64,000 nt of DNA from Candidatus Peribacter sp. GTDB taxonomy: Bacteria; Patescibacteriota; Gracilibacteria; Peribacterales; Peribacteraceae. Position 1 is the first letter of the stretch, and each line of letters opens with the position of its first letter. Position numbers and translations under genes: made by a program. Positions 35,486 through 44,919 of the stretch are shown here, piece after piece. Where the stretch lies: assembly GCA_018652955.1 (NCBI GenBank), contig JABIBA010000011.1:62001-126000 (forward strand). The letters are read 5' to 3'. A model generated the notes under the pieces. The model was not told where the DNA came from and searched no databases. It worked only from the letters and a program-made list of their open reading frames with translations.

Positions 35486-35953
35486 TTATTGTAGCGTTTC
35501 GTGCTCCAGTAGCCACTGTTTCCTGCTTGTTCCAAAGGCATACTCCCCTGTCGATTTATCTGATGGAAGTACACGGTGACACGGAATAATAATTGGAAGT
35601 GGGTTTACGTTCATAGCGGTTCCTACCGCACGCGCTGCTCCTTCGTGTCCTGAGATCTTTGCAAGTTCTCCGTACGTTACTACTTCTCCAAATGGGACAC
35701 TCATCAAACTATCCCAAACCGACTTCTGAAAGTCTGTAGCGCCAAAATGTAAAGCTATAGAATCAAATGCTTGGCGTTTGCCATCAAAATATTGCTTAAG
35801 CTGATCGGTACAAGAAGTAAGCAGGTCTGCCTCTTCGATTTTTGTTGGAGATTCTTCTACAAAAGAAATGGTAGCTATCCCTTTGTCGTTTCCCTGAATT
35901 TCTAAAAATCCAATAGGAGTTTCGATGTGGGAAGTTACGTAGGTGGTAAGCAT
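35486..35953 (-). CDS. ogt: Methylated-DNA-protein cysteine methyltransferase
   Basis: 155 aa from the ATG at 35953. The active-site motif IIPCHRV (Cys125) and the helix-turn-helix with FGEVVTYGELAKISG and RAVGTAMNVNP are intact. It repairs O6-alkylguanine by transferring the alkyl group to its own cysteine. The start lies six bases from the palindromic divergent promoter shared with the gene at 35976. Confidence 0.96.
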   Translation of the reverse strand: MLTTYVTSHIETPIGFLEIQGNDKGIATISFVEESPTKIEEADLLTSCTDQLKQYFDGKRQAFDSIALHFGATDFQKSVWDSLMSVPFGEVVTYGELAKISGHEGAARAVGTAMNVNPLPIIIPCHRVLPSDKSTGEYAFGTSRKQWLLEHETLQ

Positions 35954-35959
35954 GAAAGT

Positions 35960-35969
35960 ATTGTACAAT
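35960..35969. promoter_or_regulatory. Palindromic divergent -10 element between ogt and the 35976 gene
   Basis: ATTGTACAAT is a perfect ten-base palindrome. Read on either strand it gives a TACAAT -10 box, and exactly six bases separate it from the ATG of ogt (reverse, 35953) and from the ATG at 35976 (forward). Both transcripts would be leaderless and the polymerase sites overlap, so only one direction can be served at a time. Confidence 0.65.
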
Positions 35970-35975
35970 AGAACT

Positions 35976-36173
35976 ATGTTTCACCTCTTTCAATTCGGCG
36001 GACATAATAGGCCGCCAACATTTGGCAACGGACTCCTTTTTAATGGCTTGCTCTGCGTATTCTTTGCACTAGCAATCCTGGCAGCTCCAGAACTTCTTGC
36101 GTACTTCGTCGCTGTTATACTTCTTGTTATCGGAACATCAATGCTTACTGCTTGGTGGAAAATCAGAAAATAA
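35976..36173 (+). CDS. Small membrane protein
   Basis: 65 aa from the ATG at 35976. A polar N-terminus with FQFGGHNRPPTFGNG is followed by two hydrophobic helices (LLFNGLLCVFFALAILAAP and YFVAVILLVIGTSMLTAW). No family is recognised. It shares the palindromic promoter with ogt. Confidence 0.6.
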   Translation: MFHLFQFGGHNRPPTFGNGLLFNGLLCVFFALAILAAPELLAYFVAVILLVIGTSMLTAWWKIRK

Positions 36174-36214
36174 GACCCTAGACTTTGTATTTTACAGTGT
36201 ATAGAGTGTGCTAA

Positions 36215-37249
36215 ATGATTGCTTGGGTTACGTCACGTCAAGCGGCATACAAAAAAGAGCTGCCGTTTATTTTCCTGATTAGTGGACTGAGTCTTCTGGC
36301 CTATTTTTTGTACCCACATCCGCATCTTGCTATGTGGTTTGGATTTGGAGTGGCAGGGTATAGCGCAATCGCAAACGATAGTATCCAGACACTCGGAACC
36401 TTTCTTTCCAGTAATAAGAAATTGCCCTGGTGGGCACTGTGGTTGTTTATCGGTGGAATCTTAGTTCTTACCTTTGCCTTTGGTTGGAGTATTAACAACG
36501 GAGACCCGGCCTTTGGTCGTCTCACACGTATTCCTCAGCCAGATGCATTTACATTTGTCACACTGGCAGCGCCTATTATCCTGCTGATCCTGACAAAGCT
36601 AAAGATGCCAGTAAGCACAACGTTTCTTTTGCTTGCTGCATTTAGCAGCAGTGTCGTCATCAAAAAAATGCTTACCAAAACACTCCTTGGGTATGGAGTA
36701 GCTTTTGGGGTAGCGATTGTTGTGTGGTCTATTATCGCTGTGCTTGCAAAGCGCAATGTCATCTCTAAAGATTACAACAAAAAATTATGGCGACCGCTGC
36801 AAGTCTGCTCTACGAGTGTTCTGTGGTGGGCGTGGTTGATGCAAGATACCGCGAACGTCTCTGTGTTCCTTCCTCGTGCTCTTAGCTTTAATCAGCTGAT
36901 TATTGCAGTGACGTATCTCTTTGCTGTTACGGGATTTATTATGTATCGACGCGGCGGAGGTATTCAGGAAATTGTCACCGAAAAAACTGATGTTGTAGAT
37001 TTGCGTGCTGCAACCACTATCGACTTTATTTATGCCATTGTTCTCGTGATCTTTAAATACATTAATAATATTCCGATGAGTACGACATGGGTATTTCTTG
37101 GGCTGCTCGCTGGTAGAGAAATCGCCCTTACGATGCTCTCTCGAAAAAATGAACCGTATAAAACTACCGGTAAGTTAGTGCTTCGCGATATTCTGCGTGC
37201 AGGAATGGGTCTCGCAATCTCTCTAATGATTGTTGTCTATCTGATGTAA
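36215..37249 (+). CDS. PiT-like permease (inorganic-phosphate-transporter family relative)
   Basis: 344 aa with about ten hydrophobic helices. It has the two-fold PiT pattern: an Asn-Asp in the first half (YSAIANDSIQTLG) followed by KMPVSTTFLLLAAF, and in the second half NNIPMSTTWVFLGLLAGRE. PiT proteins are Na+ or H+ coupled phosphate carriers, but the canonical GANDVANA signature is altered, so the substrate is not certain. It overlaps the convergent O-antigen-ligase-like gene by 27 bases. Confidence 0.75.
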   Translation: MIAWVTSRQAAYKKELPFIFLISGLSLLAYFLYPHPHLAMWFGFGVAGYSAIANDSIQTLGTFLSSNKKLPWWALWLFIGGILVLTFAFGWSINNGDPAFGRLTRIPQPDAFTFVTLAAPIILLILTKLKMPVSTTFLLLAAFSSSVVIKKMLTKTLLGYGVAFGVAIVVWSIIAVLAKRNVISKDYNKKLWRPLQVCSTSVLWWAWLMQDTANVSVFLPRALSFNQLIIAVTYLFAVTGFIMYRRGGGIQEIVTEKTDVVDLRAATTIDFIYAIVLVIFKYINNIPMSTTWVFLGLLAGREIALTMLSRKNEPYKTTGKLVLRDILRAGMGLAISLMIVVYLM

Positions 37250-39106
37250 CCACGAGTGCTGCTTCTGCAAGATCCTACGCATCTCTGACCCTTCTTCGAA
37301 ATACCCATCAGGAAGAAGTCCTCGTATTCCCATACGATGCTCCTCTTCCATGACACCATCATCTAAAACGGTCGCAATATGTAGCGCAGTTCTGTGGAAG
37401 GTGATGCTTGTAGGGAAAAAAGTATTTGCTGATGCCAGTGCTGCATCTGCCGCTCCCCTGTCTCCGTTTACAGCACTAAGCCATGCAGTGAGGAGGTCTG
37501 CCATTCCATCGCGATGGTTTGTGGTTTTTCGCAAAAGATCGATAAGTATCTGCACACTCTGTACTAGGTCCTCCCTACCTTCTAAATCTGCTTTCTCTAG
37601 AGCCAATAAATGAATCTCTGCCGCTTCGATAATACTTTGGCGGTCGTACGAGAACATCAGTACTCCCTGCTGATGGAGTGCAATAGCCATAGAAGGATCT
37701 TTGACTACAGAGCTTTGCGCAAATGCATGGATCCACCGAGCCTGAGACCACCGCACCGCAACGACAAAAGTAACTGTTGCGAGGGCCAACATACAAATAT
37801 TGATCCAACGAGTGCCCCTAAGTAGAAACGGCTTCAATGTTTGCGGCAAGAGACCGATCAGCATTCCTATAATAATCCAATAAATAGCCCCCGTCGCAAT
37901 AGAAGGAAATCCAAAGAAGACACACGTTTGATACCCCAAAATACAGAGCGACGTCGTACGAATCAGTCCCGAAGCATCACGTTTTACATTGCTGCGTGAC
38001 GCAAGCATCAAAAAAATAATAAGAGAGAAATACACAAAGAACCCTATCGGTCCTAATGCATGTAACATATGGAGTGGTTCGTTATGTGCTCTATCTACAG
38101 TGGTCGTGAGAGACACATACTTATATAAGTCTTTTCCGGTAAACGCAGGTGACGTAAATGCCATTGTTTCCAGCCCCCATCCGATGGGCCTCTCGGCAAT
38201 CATCTCTACCGTGCTTTCCCAAATTACTGCACGAGAAGATGCAGACCTCCCCGATTCCATTGTGAGTGCAAAGCGTTGTGCAAAAAATAGGAGACCGATA
38301 GAGGTTGCCAATACAATTATGAGTGACAGAGCAAACGCCTGCTCGGTGTTCACCTTACGTACAGCCCCTTTCATCCAATTACTCAGTACAGGAAGTGAAA
38401 ACAAAAGCATGACAAATACTCCGAGCATTGCAGAGCGACTTACCGTTCCAAGGAGCAACACTACGTTAAACATGATGAGCGCTCCAAGCGCCAGTCTCTG
38501 TGTGCGATCTTTTACCTTGAACCAAGTCAGTACAGCAAACGGCGCTGTCAGAACAATAAACTGCCCGAGGGTGTTTGGTTGCCCGAGGGTAGAAAATACC
38601 CGACCCAAAAATGCCTCAAGTTTCCACACCTCAGAGAGTGGATCCATATGCATCATCTGGAGTATCCCGTAATAGACGACGACAACGTTGGCACTTACGA
38701 GTGCGGTAATTATGAGCTTTCTCCCGCTCGCAGAGCTCATGCGATCTGCCGCAAAGAACCCAAGAAAGAGAAATAGTAGATGAACCAACACTCCTTGAAA
38801 TCGTGGAGCACTCCCCAGCAGACTAGCAATAGGAGCAACTGACCAGAAAAGTGACAGCACCAATACTGCGGCAAATGTAATATATAGCCTTCCATGAATC
38901 GAGGCTGTGAAGGGCGAGATGATATCAGCCTTTCTTAATAGTACGACAAGGGCACATCCCATGCTAAACGCTGCAAGTACGACGAATTTTGGTAACTCGA
39001 ACCCTAGTGTTTGGATAGGGATAACGATGCTTACGAGCGCAATAAGCCCTCCGCAGAAGCCTATATATTGTAGATATTGCCTTATTTGACTATATTTAGT
39101 AATCAT
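37223..39106 (-). CDS. O-antigen ligase/polymerase-like (Wzy-C) membrane protein with helical C-terminal domain
   Basis: 627 aa. About eleven hydrophobic helices make up the first 450 residues; the large loop contains RAHNEPLHMLHALGPIGFFVYF, the conserved Wzy-C/WaaL region. The last 170 residues are soluble with TPR-like helices. Such proteins join or extend surface polysaccharide or glycosylate pilins. This fits the other surface-glycan genes around. It is divergent from the secreted protein at 39152. Confidence 0.8.
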   Translation of the reverse strand: MITKYSQIRQYLQYIGFCGGLIALVSIVIPIQTLGFELPKFVVLAAFSMGCALVVLLRKADIISPFTASIHGRLYITFAAVLVLSLFWSVAPIASLLGSAPRFQGVLVHLLFLFLGFFAADRMSSASGRKLIITALVSANVVVVYYGILQMMHMDPLSEVWKLEAFLGRVFSTLGQPNTLGQFIVLTAPFAVLTWFKVKDRTQRLALGALIMFNVVLLLGTVSRSAMLGVFVMLLFSLPVLSNWMKGAVRKVNTEQAFALSLIIVLATSIGLLFFAQRFALTMESGRSASSRAVIWESTVEMIAERPIGWGLETMAFTSPAFTGKDLYKYVSLTTTVDRAHNEPLHMLHALGPIGFFVYFSLIIFLMLASRSNVKRDASGLIRTTSLCILGYQTCVFFGFPSIATGAIYWIIIGMLIGLLPQTLKPFLLRGTRWINICMLALATVTFVVAVRWSQARWIHAFAQSSVVKDPSMAIALHQQGVLMFSYDRQSIIEAAEIHLLALEKADLEGREDLVQSVQILIDLLRKTTNHRDGMADLLTAWLSAVNGDRGAADAALASANTFFPTSITFHRTALHIATVLDDGVMEEEHRMGIRGLLPDGYFEEGSEMRRILQKQHSWLHQIDNNH

Positions 39107-39151
39107 TGTATAATATTATTAATATCAATACGAACATTCCTAGAATACCAG

Positions 39152-39781
39152 ATGATCAAATTTCCCATTCACCTCGGTGCTGTAGCCGCCTCTATCGCGA
39201 CTCTCACAGCTGTCGTTCTTATCCACAATCCTGCGCCTGCTCCTGCGGATCCTTTTGAAGGTCTGCACCTTAGTGCTCCAGCTGTTATAGAAGATGAAAT
39301 CTTGAACGCTCCTGTCGTTTCGTATCAGAGTGACACATTTGGTTATAAGCTTAAATTCCCTGGTAACTGGGAACTTGATGATACACGTGAAGAGTTTGAT
39401 GGAGATATTCTCAATGACCCTAGCGAGCGAATGATTATTACTATCAGTGAAACACAAAATGAAGATCTGATGACAAAAGAAGGTATGGACCGTATGTCTC
39501 AAAGCATCGAAGAGTCTCTCACCGTCGACCCAGCATTTAAGCTGCTTCGATTTGATCGCCTCATTTGGAAGAAGCGCCCTACCCTCTTTACCGATGGTGT
39601 ACGAAACATCGGTGGAAAGAGATACCACACTCGTGAGTATAATATCTTCCGTGAAAGTCACGGTGGAGTGCTGAATGTAAGTATCACTACACAAGAAGAT
39701 GCAGAGGTTTTGTATGACGAAGCACTACAAAATATCCTTCGGTCACTAGACGTTTGTCCACCGGGTAGAGAAAAGCACTAA
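39152..39781 (+). CDS. Exported PsbP/MOG1-like protein
   Basis: 209 aa from the ATG at 39152. N-terminal hydrophobic helix (IHLGAVAASIATLTAVVLIHN) then a Pro/Ala-rich spacer. The mature part begins FGYKLKFPGNWELDD, followed by SERMIITISE, the typical opening of PsbP/DUF1795-like beta-sandwich proteins that sit in the envelope. Function unknown. It stands 19 bases before the second SLH protein, likely the same unit or a close partner. Confidence 0.62.
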   Translation: MIKFPIHLGAVAASIATLTAVVLIHNPAPAPADPFEGLHLSAPAVIEDEILNAPVVSYQSDTFGYKLKFPGNWELDDTREEFDGDILNDPSERMIITISETQNEDLMTKEGMDRMSQSIEESLTVDPAFKLLRFDRLIWKKRPTLFTDGVRNIGGKRYHTREYNIFRESHGGVLNVSITTQEDAEVLYDEALQNILRSLDVCPPGREKH

Positions 39782-39788
39782 GAGTTGG

Positions 39789-39794
39789 TACACT
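39789..39794 (+). promoter_or_regulatory. Extended -10 box of the SLH gene at 39801
   Basis: TGG-TACACT with six bases to the ATG. Confidence 0.55.
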
Positions 39795-39800
39795 AGTCCC

Positions 39801-40802
39801 ATGCATTCCTTTTGGAGAAAGGCCACTGGGCTTTCACTTGGGTTGGTTGGATTAAGTACGCTTGCTGCAATTTCCACATTTACCCTCACGGCAAATAACC
39901 TCGCGGGACTACGTGGAGTAGAAATTCGTCCCTTCGGAGATTTTTCTATAGACCCCGGCGAAAGACTTCTACTGACTGCAGAAGGAGACTATGTCACCTA
40001 CACCATGCCTCTTCGTGGTAACTGGAAAATTGAAAGAGGAGAAGACCTTGGATACTTCGTAGAGAAGCAATGTGACAGCGCGAAGACGTGTACGTTTCAA
40101 GCAGATGACCAAGGTGGGGACGTCACAATCTCTGTAGAAGCAAATGGAAGAACAAACGAAGCAGTAATCCATATCAGCAAGCCCAAACCTGCAGAAGTAA
40201 AAGTAATAGAGAACCCATTTAAAGATACCCTCCCAACGTGGGCCGGAGAACCTATAGTCGATTTGCGTGAGCGCGGTATTATCTATGGATACGAAGACGG
40301 ACGCTATGGCGCTGGAGATCTGTTGACTCGTGGTCAGCTGATTACCATCTTCCACCGCACCCTCATTAAGATGAACCTCATCGCTCCACGTAATGACTGC
40401 GCGATGGTCTATAACGATGTACCCGGTGGACACTACGCCTACGATGCCGCCTGTGTCTTCCGTAGAAACTATTGGACAGACTCTCTTTCCAGCCTAGGAC
40501 CAGATGATAATGTTACTCGAGGAGAAGCCGCATCACTCATCAACCGTGTGATTGGCTCTGCCATGCTCGATACCAAAAACCTTCGCCTCGGTAAAGTCAT
40601 CGCCGATGGTCCGTACTTTACTGATGTCCCTATCTCTCATATGTACTACGGGGATACTGCAGTTACCAAAGCAACTGGAATAATGAAGGGTCGACCAGAT
40701 GGAACCTTTGATACTGAAAGCACTCTTAACAGAGCAGAAGCCGCGACGATCTTCTGGAGAATAATTAAAGAAGTACAGGATGGTGGAATAAGGGGGTTGT
40801 AG
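39801..40802 (+). CDS. Secreted protein with SLH domains
   Basis: 333 aa. Signal-like helix at 9-30 (TGLSLGLVGLSTLAAISTFTL), then an Ig-like beta domain of about 100 residues with a Cys pair (EKQCDSAKTCTF), and three SLH repeats: DLRERGIIYGYEDGRYGAGDLLTRGQL, then DDNVTRGEAASL, then FTDVPISHMYYGDTAVTKATGIMKGRPDGTF. It probably anchors in the S-layer or cell-wall polymer. A TGG-TACACT box (39789-39794) ends six bases before the ATG. Confidence 0.88.
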   Translation: MHSFWRKATGLSLGLVGLSTLAAISTFTLTANNLAGLRGVEIRPFGDFSIDPGERLLLTAEGDYVTYTMPLRGNWKIERGEDLGYFVEKQCDSAKTCTFQADDQGGDVTISVEANGRTNEAVIHISKPKPAEVKVIENPFKDTLPTWAGEPIVDLRERGIIYGYEDGRYGAGDLLTRGQLITIFHRTLIKMNLIAPRNDCAMVYNDVPGGHYAYDAACVFRRNYWTDSLSSLGPDDNVTRGEAASLINRVIGSAMLDTKNLRLGKVIADGPYFTDVPISHMYYGDTAVTKATGIMKGRPDGTFDTESTLNRAEAATIFWRIIKEVQDGGIRGL

Positions 40803-40894
40803 ATTTTGAATAAAAACTAATATTCTAAATTAGAAGACGAGTTTAAATCGCTAGAAGAAATGCAATAAGTCGTACTAATTTTTTGTACAAAAAA

Positions 40895-40922
40895 GCCCCG
40901 CTCGTACAACGCACGAGGGGGC
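40895..40922 (-). terminator. Intrinsic terminator of the 40927 gene
   Basis: On the reverse strand GCCCC-CTCGT... pairs with ACGAG-CGGGGC and is followed by TTTTTT. It lies just after the stop of the membrane-protein gene at 40927-41424. Confidence 0.8.
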
Positions 40923-40926
40923 CGAA

Positions 40927-41424
40927 TCAACTATCCTGTTCTTTATTCTTTTTCTCAAAGAGGTAGATACGCAGCAGGTAACCGATGCCAGCAAGCCCGT
41001 AAAAGAGAGCATCGGCCACGAGCTTACCTACTAAAATTCCGACTGCTCCACCCCCCAGTAATGCCTGGAAGAGAGTCATCATTGCTGGTCGTACGACAAG
41101 TGTATCGCCTAACTCAGCAAGTCCAAACTCTGTCAGCAGGTTACGAAGGGACTTGAAGAAAATACGTACATGGGCGAAGAATCCTTCTCCTTGATGACTC
41201 TTCTCTTTGTAGTATTTTCGCAATTCGATCCACGCAGCGACGCCATAGAAGCCAACATTTTCGGCCCAAGTAGCAGCTACAGCAGCAAGAACAATGTTGC
41301 CACTTGCTTGGTACGCAAGCATACCTCCTGCAAGAGCAGTGATTGTTCCACAAATTTCCATAGCAGCGTATCTCTTGACCAAGGTCCAGAGAAAGCCACC
41401 GCTTCTTTTCAGTGCATTTCTCAT
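40927..41424 (-). CDS. Hypothetical membrane protein
   Basis: 165 aa with about four hydrophobic helices (AAMEICGTITALAGGMLAYQ, IVLAAVAATWAENVGFYGVAA, TLFQALLGGGAVGILVGKLVAD, ALFYGLAGIGYLLRIYLFE) and a basic loop between the second and third. No family is recognised. It is followed by an intrinsic terminator. Confidence 0.68.
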   Translation of the reverse strand: MRNALKRSGGFLWTLVKRYAAMEICGTITALAGGMLAYQASGNIVLAAVAATWAENVGFYGVAAWIELRKYYKEKSHQGEGFFAHVRIFFKSLRNLLTEFGLAELGDTLVVRPAMMTLFQALLGGGAVGILVGKLVADALFYGLAGIGYLLRIYLFEKKNKEQDS

Positions 41425-41672
41425 TGCAGTTACCCCAAAAAGTGAAAGAACTAGTTATGTCAGTTGACAAAATTATCATATCATTTTTTGATAAAACATC
41501 AAGAGAACGTCAGGGCACAATAATTCATCTTCTATATGGGCTTATATGGAATATTCAGCACTTAAATTAGCTACTTAACCTAAATTTCATACTTGCTTTT
41601 TTCCTATAAATATACTATAAAGATACATATCTAATGCCTATTTGGCACTAAACACCTTCTATAGCCTAAATT

Positions 41673-43400
41673 ATGCCTAAGAGACAACTCGATAAGAAGT
41701 ATGGTTCATCCGCAAATACTAATCCGGGTGTATCACTGGCTAACTCATCTGCAGATATTCGTGTCCCTACTCAGGAGACACTTGATGGATATCCTATTAT
41801 CCAAGAGGAACTCCTAGTAGATGGAATTAATGGGAGAGGTAAACCAGATAGGTTACCTCCTATGTATGTAGAGAAAGGCCAAGTACACCTTAGGGGAGTG
41901 TCTCAAATTCCAGATGAAATACGAATGCAAATTGATACTGTTCTACATACATATGGAGTTACGACTACTCCTGTTGAAGATTTAGATGATGTGATCTGTA
42001 TGCCATTACAAGTAGAAACTGATGATGGTCGTGTAAATCTAGCAAAAGTAATTGGACACATAACTCGTTTTAAAACACCAAAGACTCCAAAGCAAAATGA
42101 AGAGTTACTCGCTAGAACTGCGCCTATCGACTTATCAGTTGAACTAGACTTCGAAGCTATCGATGCTCGTGCTAAACAATTCGTAGAATTCCTAGAATCA
42201 AATCGACCAGAAATTATTGCGGTACTTACTCAATACGAAACCCACGAGGTTGCAGAAGATGAATTCGACCGAACTATCGACTTGCTTAGTAGCCTAGAAG
42301 AGAACAAACAGTTCTTTAATAGAGAAGTAGGTAGAGTTGCAGTCTTTTCTCCACGAAACCAACCACTATATGCCTTTGCATGTTTTGGGATAGTTCCTTC
42401 TCTTATGGCAAGAGAAGTGGATTATCGACCTCCTGTAGCTATGCAAAAAGAAAATTTCTTTGGTGAACTTACAGCTGCAACCAAATCAGCTGAACACTTC
42501 CCAAATGTTTCCATTTCTACTGCGAATCGTCGCACATTCATAGAAAAGCATGCAGCAGTAAACGCTGATGCACACTCTACACCGAAGACTGATGTAGTTA
42601 TTGTTACTGGTACTCCAGAGACATCAGATAAAATCCGTCAGCAATTCCCAGACCAAGTGTTGTTTATTACAAATGGTGCTGGGCATAACCCTATCGTAAT
42701 AGCAGAAGACGCAGATATAGAAGAAGCAATTAAAGGTGCCTTGACTGTAGGTCTATATAACCAAGGTGAAGACTGTGCCAGCCCAGATAGCATGCTGGTT
42801 CATGAGAGTGTTGCGGAAGAATTCACTCGTCGTCTTAAAGAAGAGTTAGGAGAAGTTAAAACAGGACCATACAGTGACCCTGAAGTTCGCGTTGGCCCAC
42901 TACAAGGTTCAGGTGATCTACTCGAACTGCACAACCTTGTACGAGAACATGTCCAATGGCTAGATAGCCAATTCCCTGGAGAGATTAATATTAAGGACTG
43001 CATCATGCGTCCTACACTCATTGTGAAGCCGCTTGAAAAAGGTGCTAATCACACAGAATTATTTGGACCTGTGTTTGTTGTGCAAACCTACAAAGAAGAT
43101 GCAGACCTAAAGGATTACTTCACCGGACCTGAGTACGCAAGAAATGCGATGTACGTAACTATGTATGGAAACAGTAATTACACCAGAAATTTTATTGCAA
43201 ACAGCAAACTACATGATGAAACAACTCTCGTAGAGAACACTCACCTGCATGCAGAAGGCGTGGAGCGTGGAGTAAATGCATACGGAGGATTTGGTATTGG
43301 TGCATCTCACCTTAGTATCGGTGGACGCCAGAACCCTCAGCCTACACTTCCACAGAGAGATATCGATCGTGTGATCGTGCAGCCAAATTTGAAGAAGTAG
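41673..43400 (+). CDS. Aldehyde-dehydrogenase-superfamily protein with long N-terminal extension
   Basis: 575 aa. The first 190 residues are polar and match nothing I know. The rest follows the ALDH fold: VGRVAVFSPRNQPLYAFACFG, then VVIVTGTPETSDKI, ITNGAGHNPIVIAEDADIEEAIKGAL, and NQGEDCASPDSMLVHESV with the catalytic Cys at 368 in the expected GQxC place. The usual catalytic Glu is in a less conserved stretch (TNGAGHN instead of ELGGKN), so activity is uncertain. A TATAGC box ends seven bases before the ATG. The sensor kinase follows after 64 bases. Confidence 0.78.
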   Translation: MPKRQLDKKYGSSANTNPGVSLANSSADIRVPTQETLDGYPIIQEELLVDGINGRGKPDRLPPMYVEKGQVHLRGVSQIPDEIRMQIDTVLHTYGVTTTPVEDLDDVICMPLQVETDDGRVNLAKVIGHITRFKTPKTPKQNEELLARTAPIDLSVELDFEAIDARAKQFVEFLESNRPEIIAVLTQYETHEVAEDEFDRTIDLLSSLEENKQFFNREVGRVAVFSPRNQPLYAFACFGIVPSLMAREVDYRPPVAMQKENFFGELTAATKSAEHFPNVSISTANRRTFIEKHAAVNADAHSTPKTDVVIVTGTPETSDKIRQQFPDQVLFITNGAGHNPIVIAEDADIEEAIKGALTVGLYNQGEDCASPDSMLVHESVAEEFTRRLKEELGEVKTGPYSDPEVRVGPLQGSGDLLELHNLVREHVQWLDSQFPGEINIKDCIMRPTLIVKPLEKGANHTELFGPVFVVQTYKEDADLKDYFTGPEYARNAMYVTMYGNSNYTRNFIANSKLHDETTLVENTHLHAEGVERGVNAYGGFGIGASHLSIGGRQNPQPTLPQRDIDRVIVQPNLKK

Positions 43401-43464
43401 TAATAAATACTCTCGACTAATCTTTATTTGCTAATTTTTTAATGATGCATGATAATCATTGTAT

Positions 43465-44919
43465 ATGAAGCAAAGAAAACCTATTAAATTTCTAGGACCA
43501 ATGATTGTAGTAGTTGCAATCTTAATCACAACATCAACTTCGTGGCTCTTGTATAATCACACTGTAAACTTGCTTACAGATAACTTAAGAAAACGCCTTC
43601 TTGCTATTGTTACAACTGCTGTAGTAGAAATAAGGGCAGAAGACGTTAATGAGCTTATGGTAGAAGAAGACTGGCTCAAGCCAGAATGGGAAAGGGTTAT
43701 TAATAAGTTATATAGAGTGAAGGAAAACAATCAAGACATTGTGTTTATGTATATATTTAGAAAAGATCCATCAAATCCAAATGAAATGGATTTTGTTGCT
43801 GATGCTAATTCTATTAACCCATATGCCAATCTCGATGATGACCCTACAAATGATGTGGATGTAGATAATAATGGAATTATTGATGATATTGATTATCTAC
43901 AATGGCCTGGGCAAGAATATCCAGAGCCCCCTATTGAAACCTTTGAATCATATGACGGTCCTACAACTAGCAGAGAGCTATACGAAGATGCATGGGGAAA
44001 AGTTATTACAGGATATGCACCAATAATAGATGCTGACGGTAATACCGTTGCAGTATTGGCAGCTGATATCCAAGCTGGTGATTTCTTTATTATTACGCGT
44101 CAGACACTACTGCCTTTCCTAACATTTATTGGTGCCTTGATATTCATCATATTAATATTATTTAGCACCACTATACATATCTGGAATCGAAGAATAAGCC
44201 TCATGGCTGAACTAGATAAACAAAAGGATGAACTTCTTAGTATTGTGAGCCATCAACTCGCAACTCCAGTCTCTTCTACAAAATGGTATTTAGAAATGAT
44301 GTTAGATGGTGACTTTGGAAAACTATCAGGTGAACAAGAGAAGCATGTAAAATCAATGCAGGGTGTAATCGGAAACCTCGCAGACTTGGTAAGTATGATT
44401 TTGGATGTTTCTAGAATTCAACTTGGAAGAATGAAAGTAGATCTAGCAGATCTTGATTTATCAGAAGCTATTAATGAGATATTGGTTGTCATTAAACCAA
44501 AGGCCTTAGAGAGAAAGGCAAAACTCAATGTTTCTTTACCCAAAAATTTACCTGTAGCTAAACTCGATAAGAGACTTGTTAGAATGACACTAGAAAATCT
44601 ATTGAGCAATGCAGTTAAGTACTCCGATAAAGATGCTGGAGAAGTAGAATTTAATGTTGAAATAGTTAATGGGAAACTTAAGTACTTTGTTAAAGACAAT
44701 GGTTGTGGAATCCCAGAATCTGAGCAGGGTAAGATATTTGGAAAATTATTTAGAGCTAGCAATGTGCAGAGCATAGATGGTAACGGATTTGGATTGTATG
44801 CGGCCAAAGGTGCTACCGAAGCACTAGGAGGAACAATTAGATTTGAAAGTAAGGAGAATAATGGAACAACTTTCTTTGTAGAAATTCCACTAATAAAAGA
44901 GACCCCAAGCAAAGCTTGA
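43465..44919 (+). CDS. Membrane sensor histidine kinase with a calcium-loop-like insert
   Basis: 484 aa from the ATG at 43465. TM helix near 12-31, an outside sensor domain to about 212, TM near 215-240, then HisKA with DELLSIVSHQLATPVSST (His263 phosphorylated) and HATPase with NLLSNAVKYSDKD, VKDNGCGIPESE and GFGLYAAKGA. The sensor domain ends with a cache-like strand (GYAPIIDADGNTVAVLAADI). At 130-145 it carries DPTNDVDVDNNGIIDDID, which looks like a dockerin/EF-hand calcium loop. The stop codon lies inside the terminator hairpin. No cognate regulator is adjacent; the free response regulator at 50053 is a candidate. Confidence 0.92.
   Translation: MKQRKPIKFLGPMIVVVAILITTSTSWLLYNHTVNLLTDNLRKRLLAIVTTAVVEIRAEDVNELMVEEDWLKPEWERVINKLYRVKENNQDIVFMYIFRKDPSNPNEMDFVADANSINPYANLDDDPTNDVDVDNNGIIDDIDYLQWPGQEYPEPPIETFESYDGPTTSRELYEDAWGKVITGYAPIIDADGNTVAVLAADIQAGDFFIITRQTLLPFLTFIGALIFIILILFSTTIHIWNRRISLMAELDKQKDELLSIVSHQLATPVSSTKWYLEMMLDGDFGKLSGEQEKHVKSMQGVIGNLADLVSMILDVSRIQLGRMKVDLADLDLSEAINEILVVIKPKALERKAKLNVSLPKNLPVAKLDKRLVRMTLENLLSNAVKYSDKDAGEVEFNVEIVNGKLKYFVKDNGCGIPESEQGKIFGKLFRASNVQSIDGNGFGLYAAKGATEALGGTIRFESKENNGTTFFVEIPLIKETPSKA

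Noticed and set aside
37989-38672. 227-codon forward frame opposite the O-antigen-ligase-like gene
   Set aside because: Shadow of a membrane protein gene; translation has no recognisable features.
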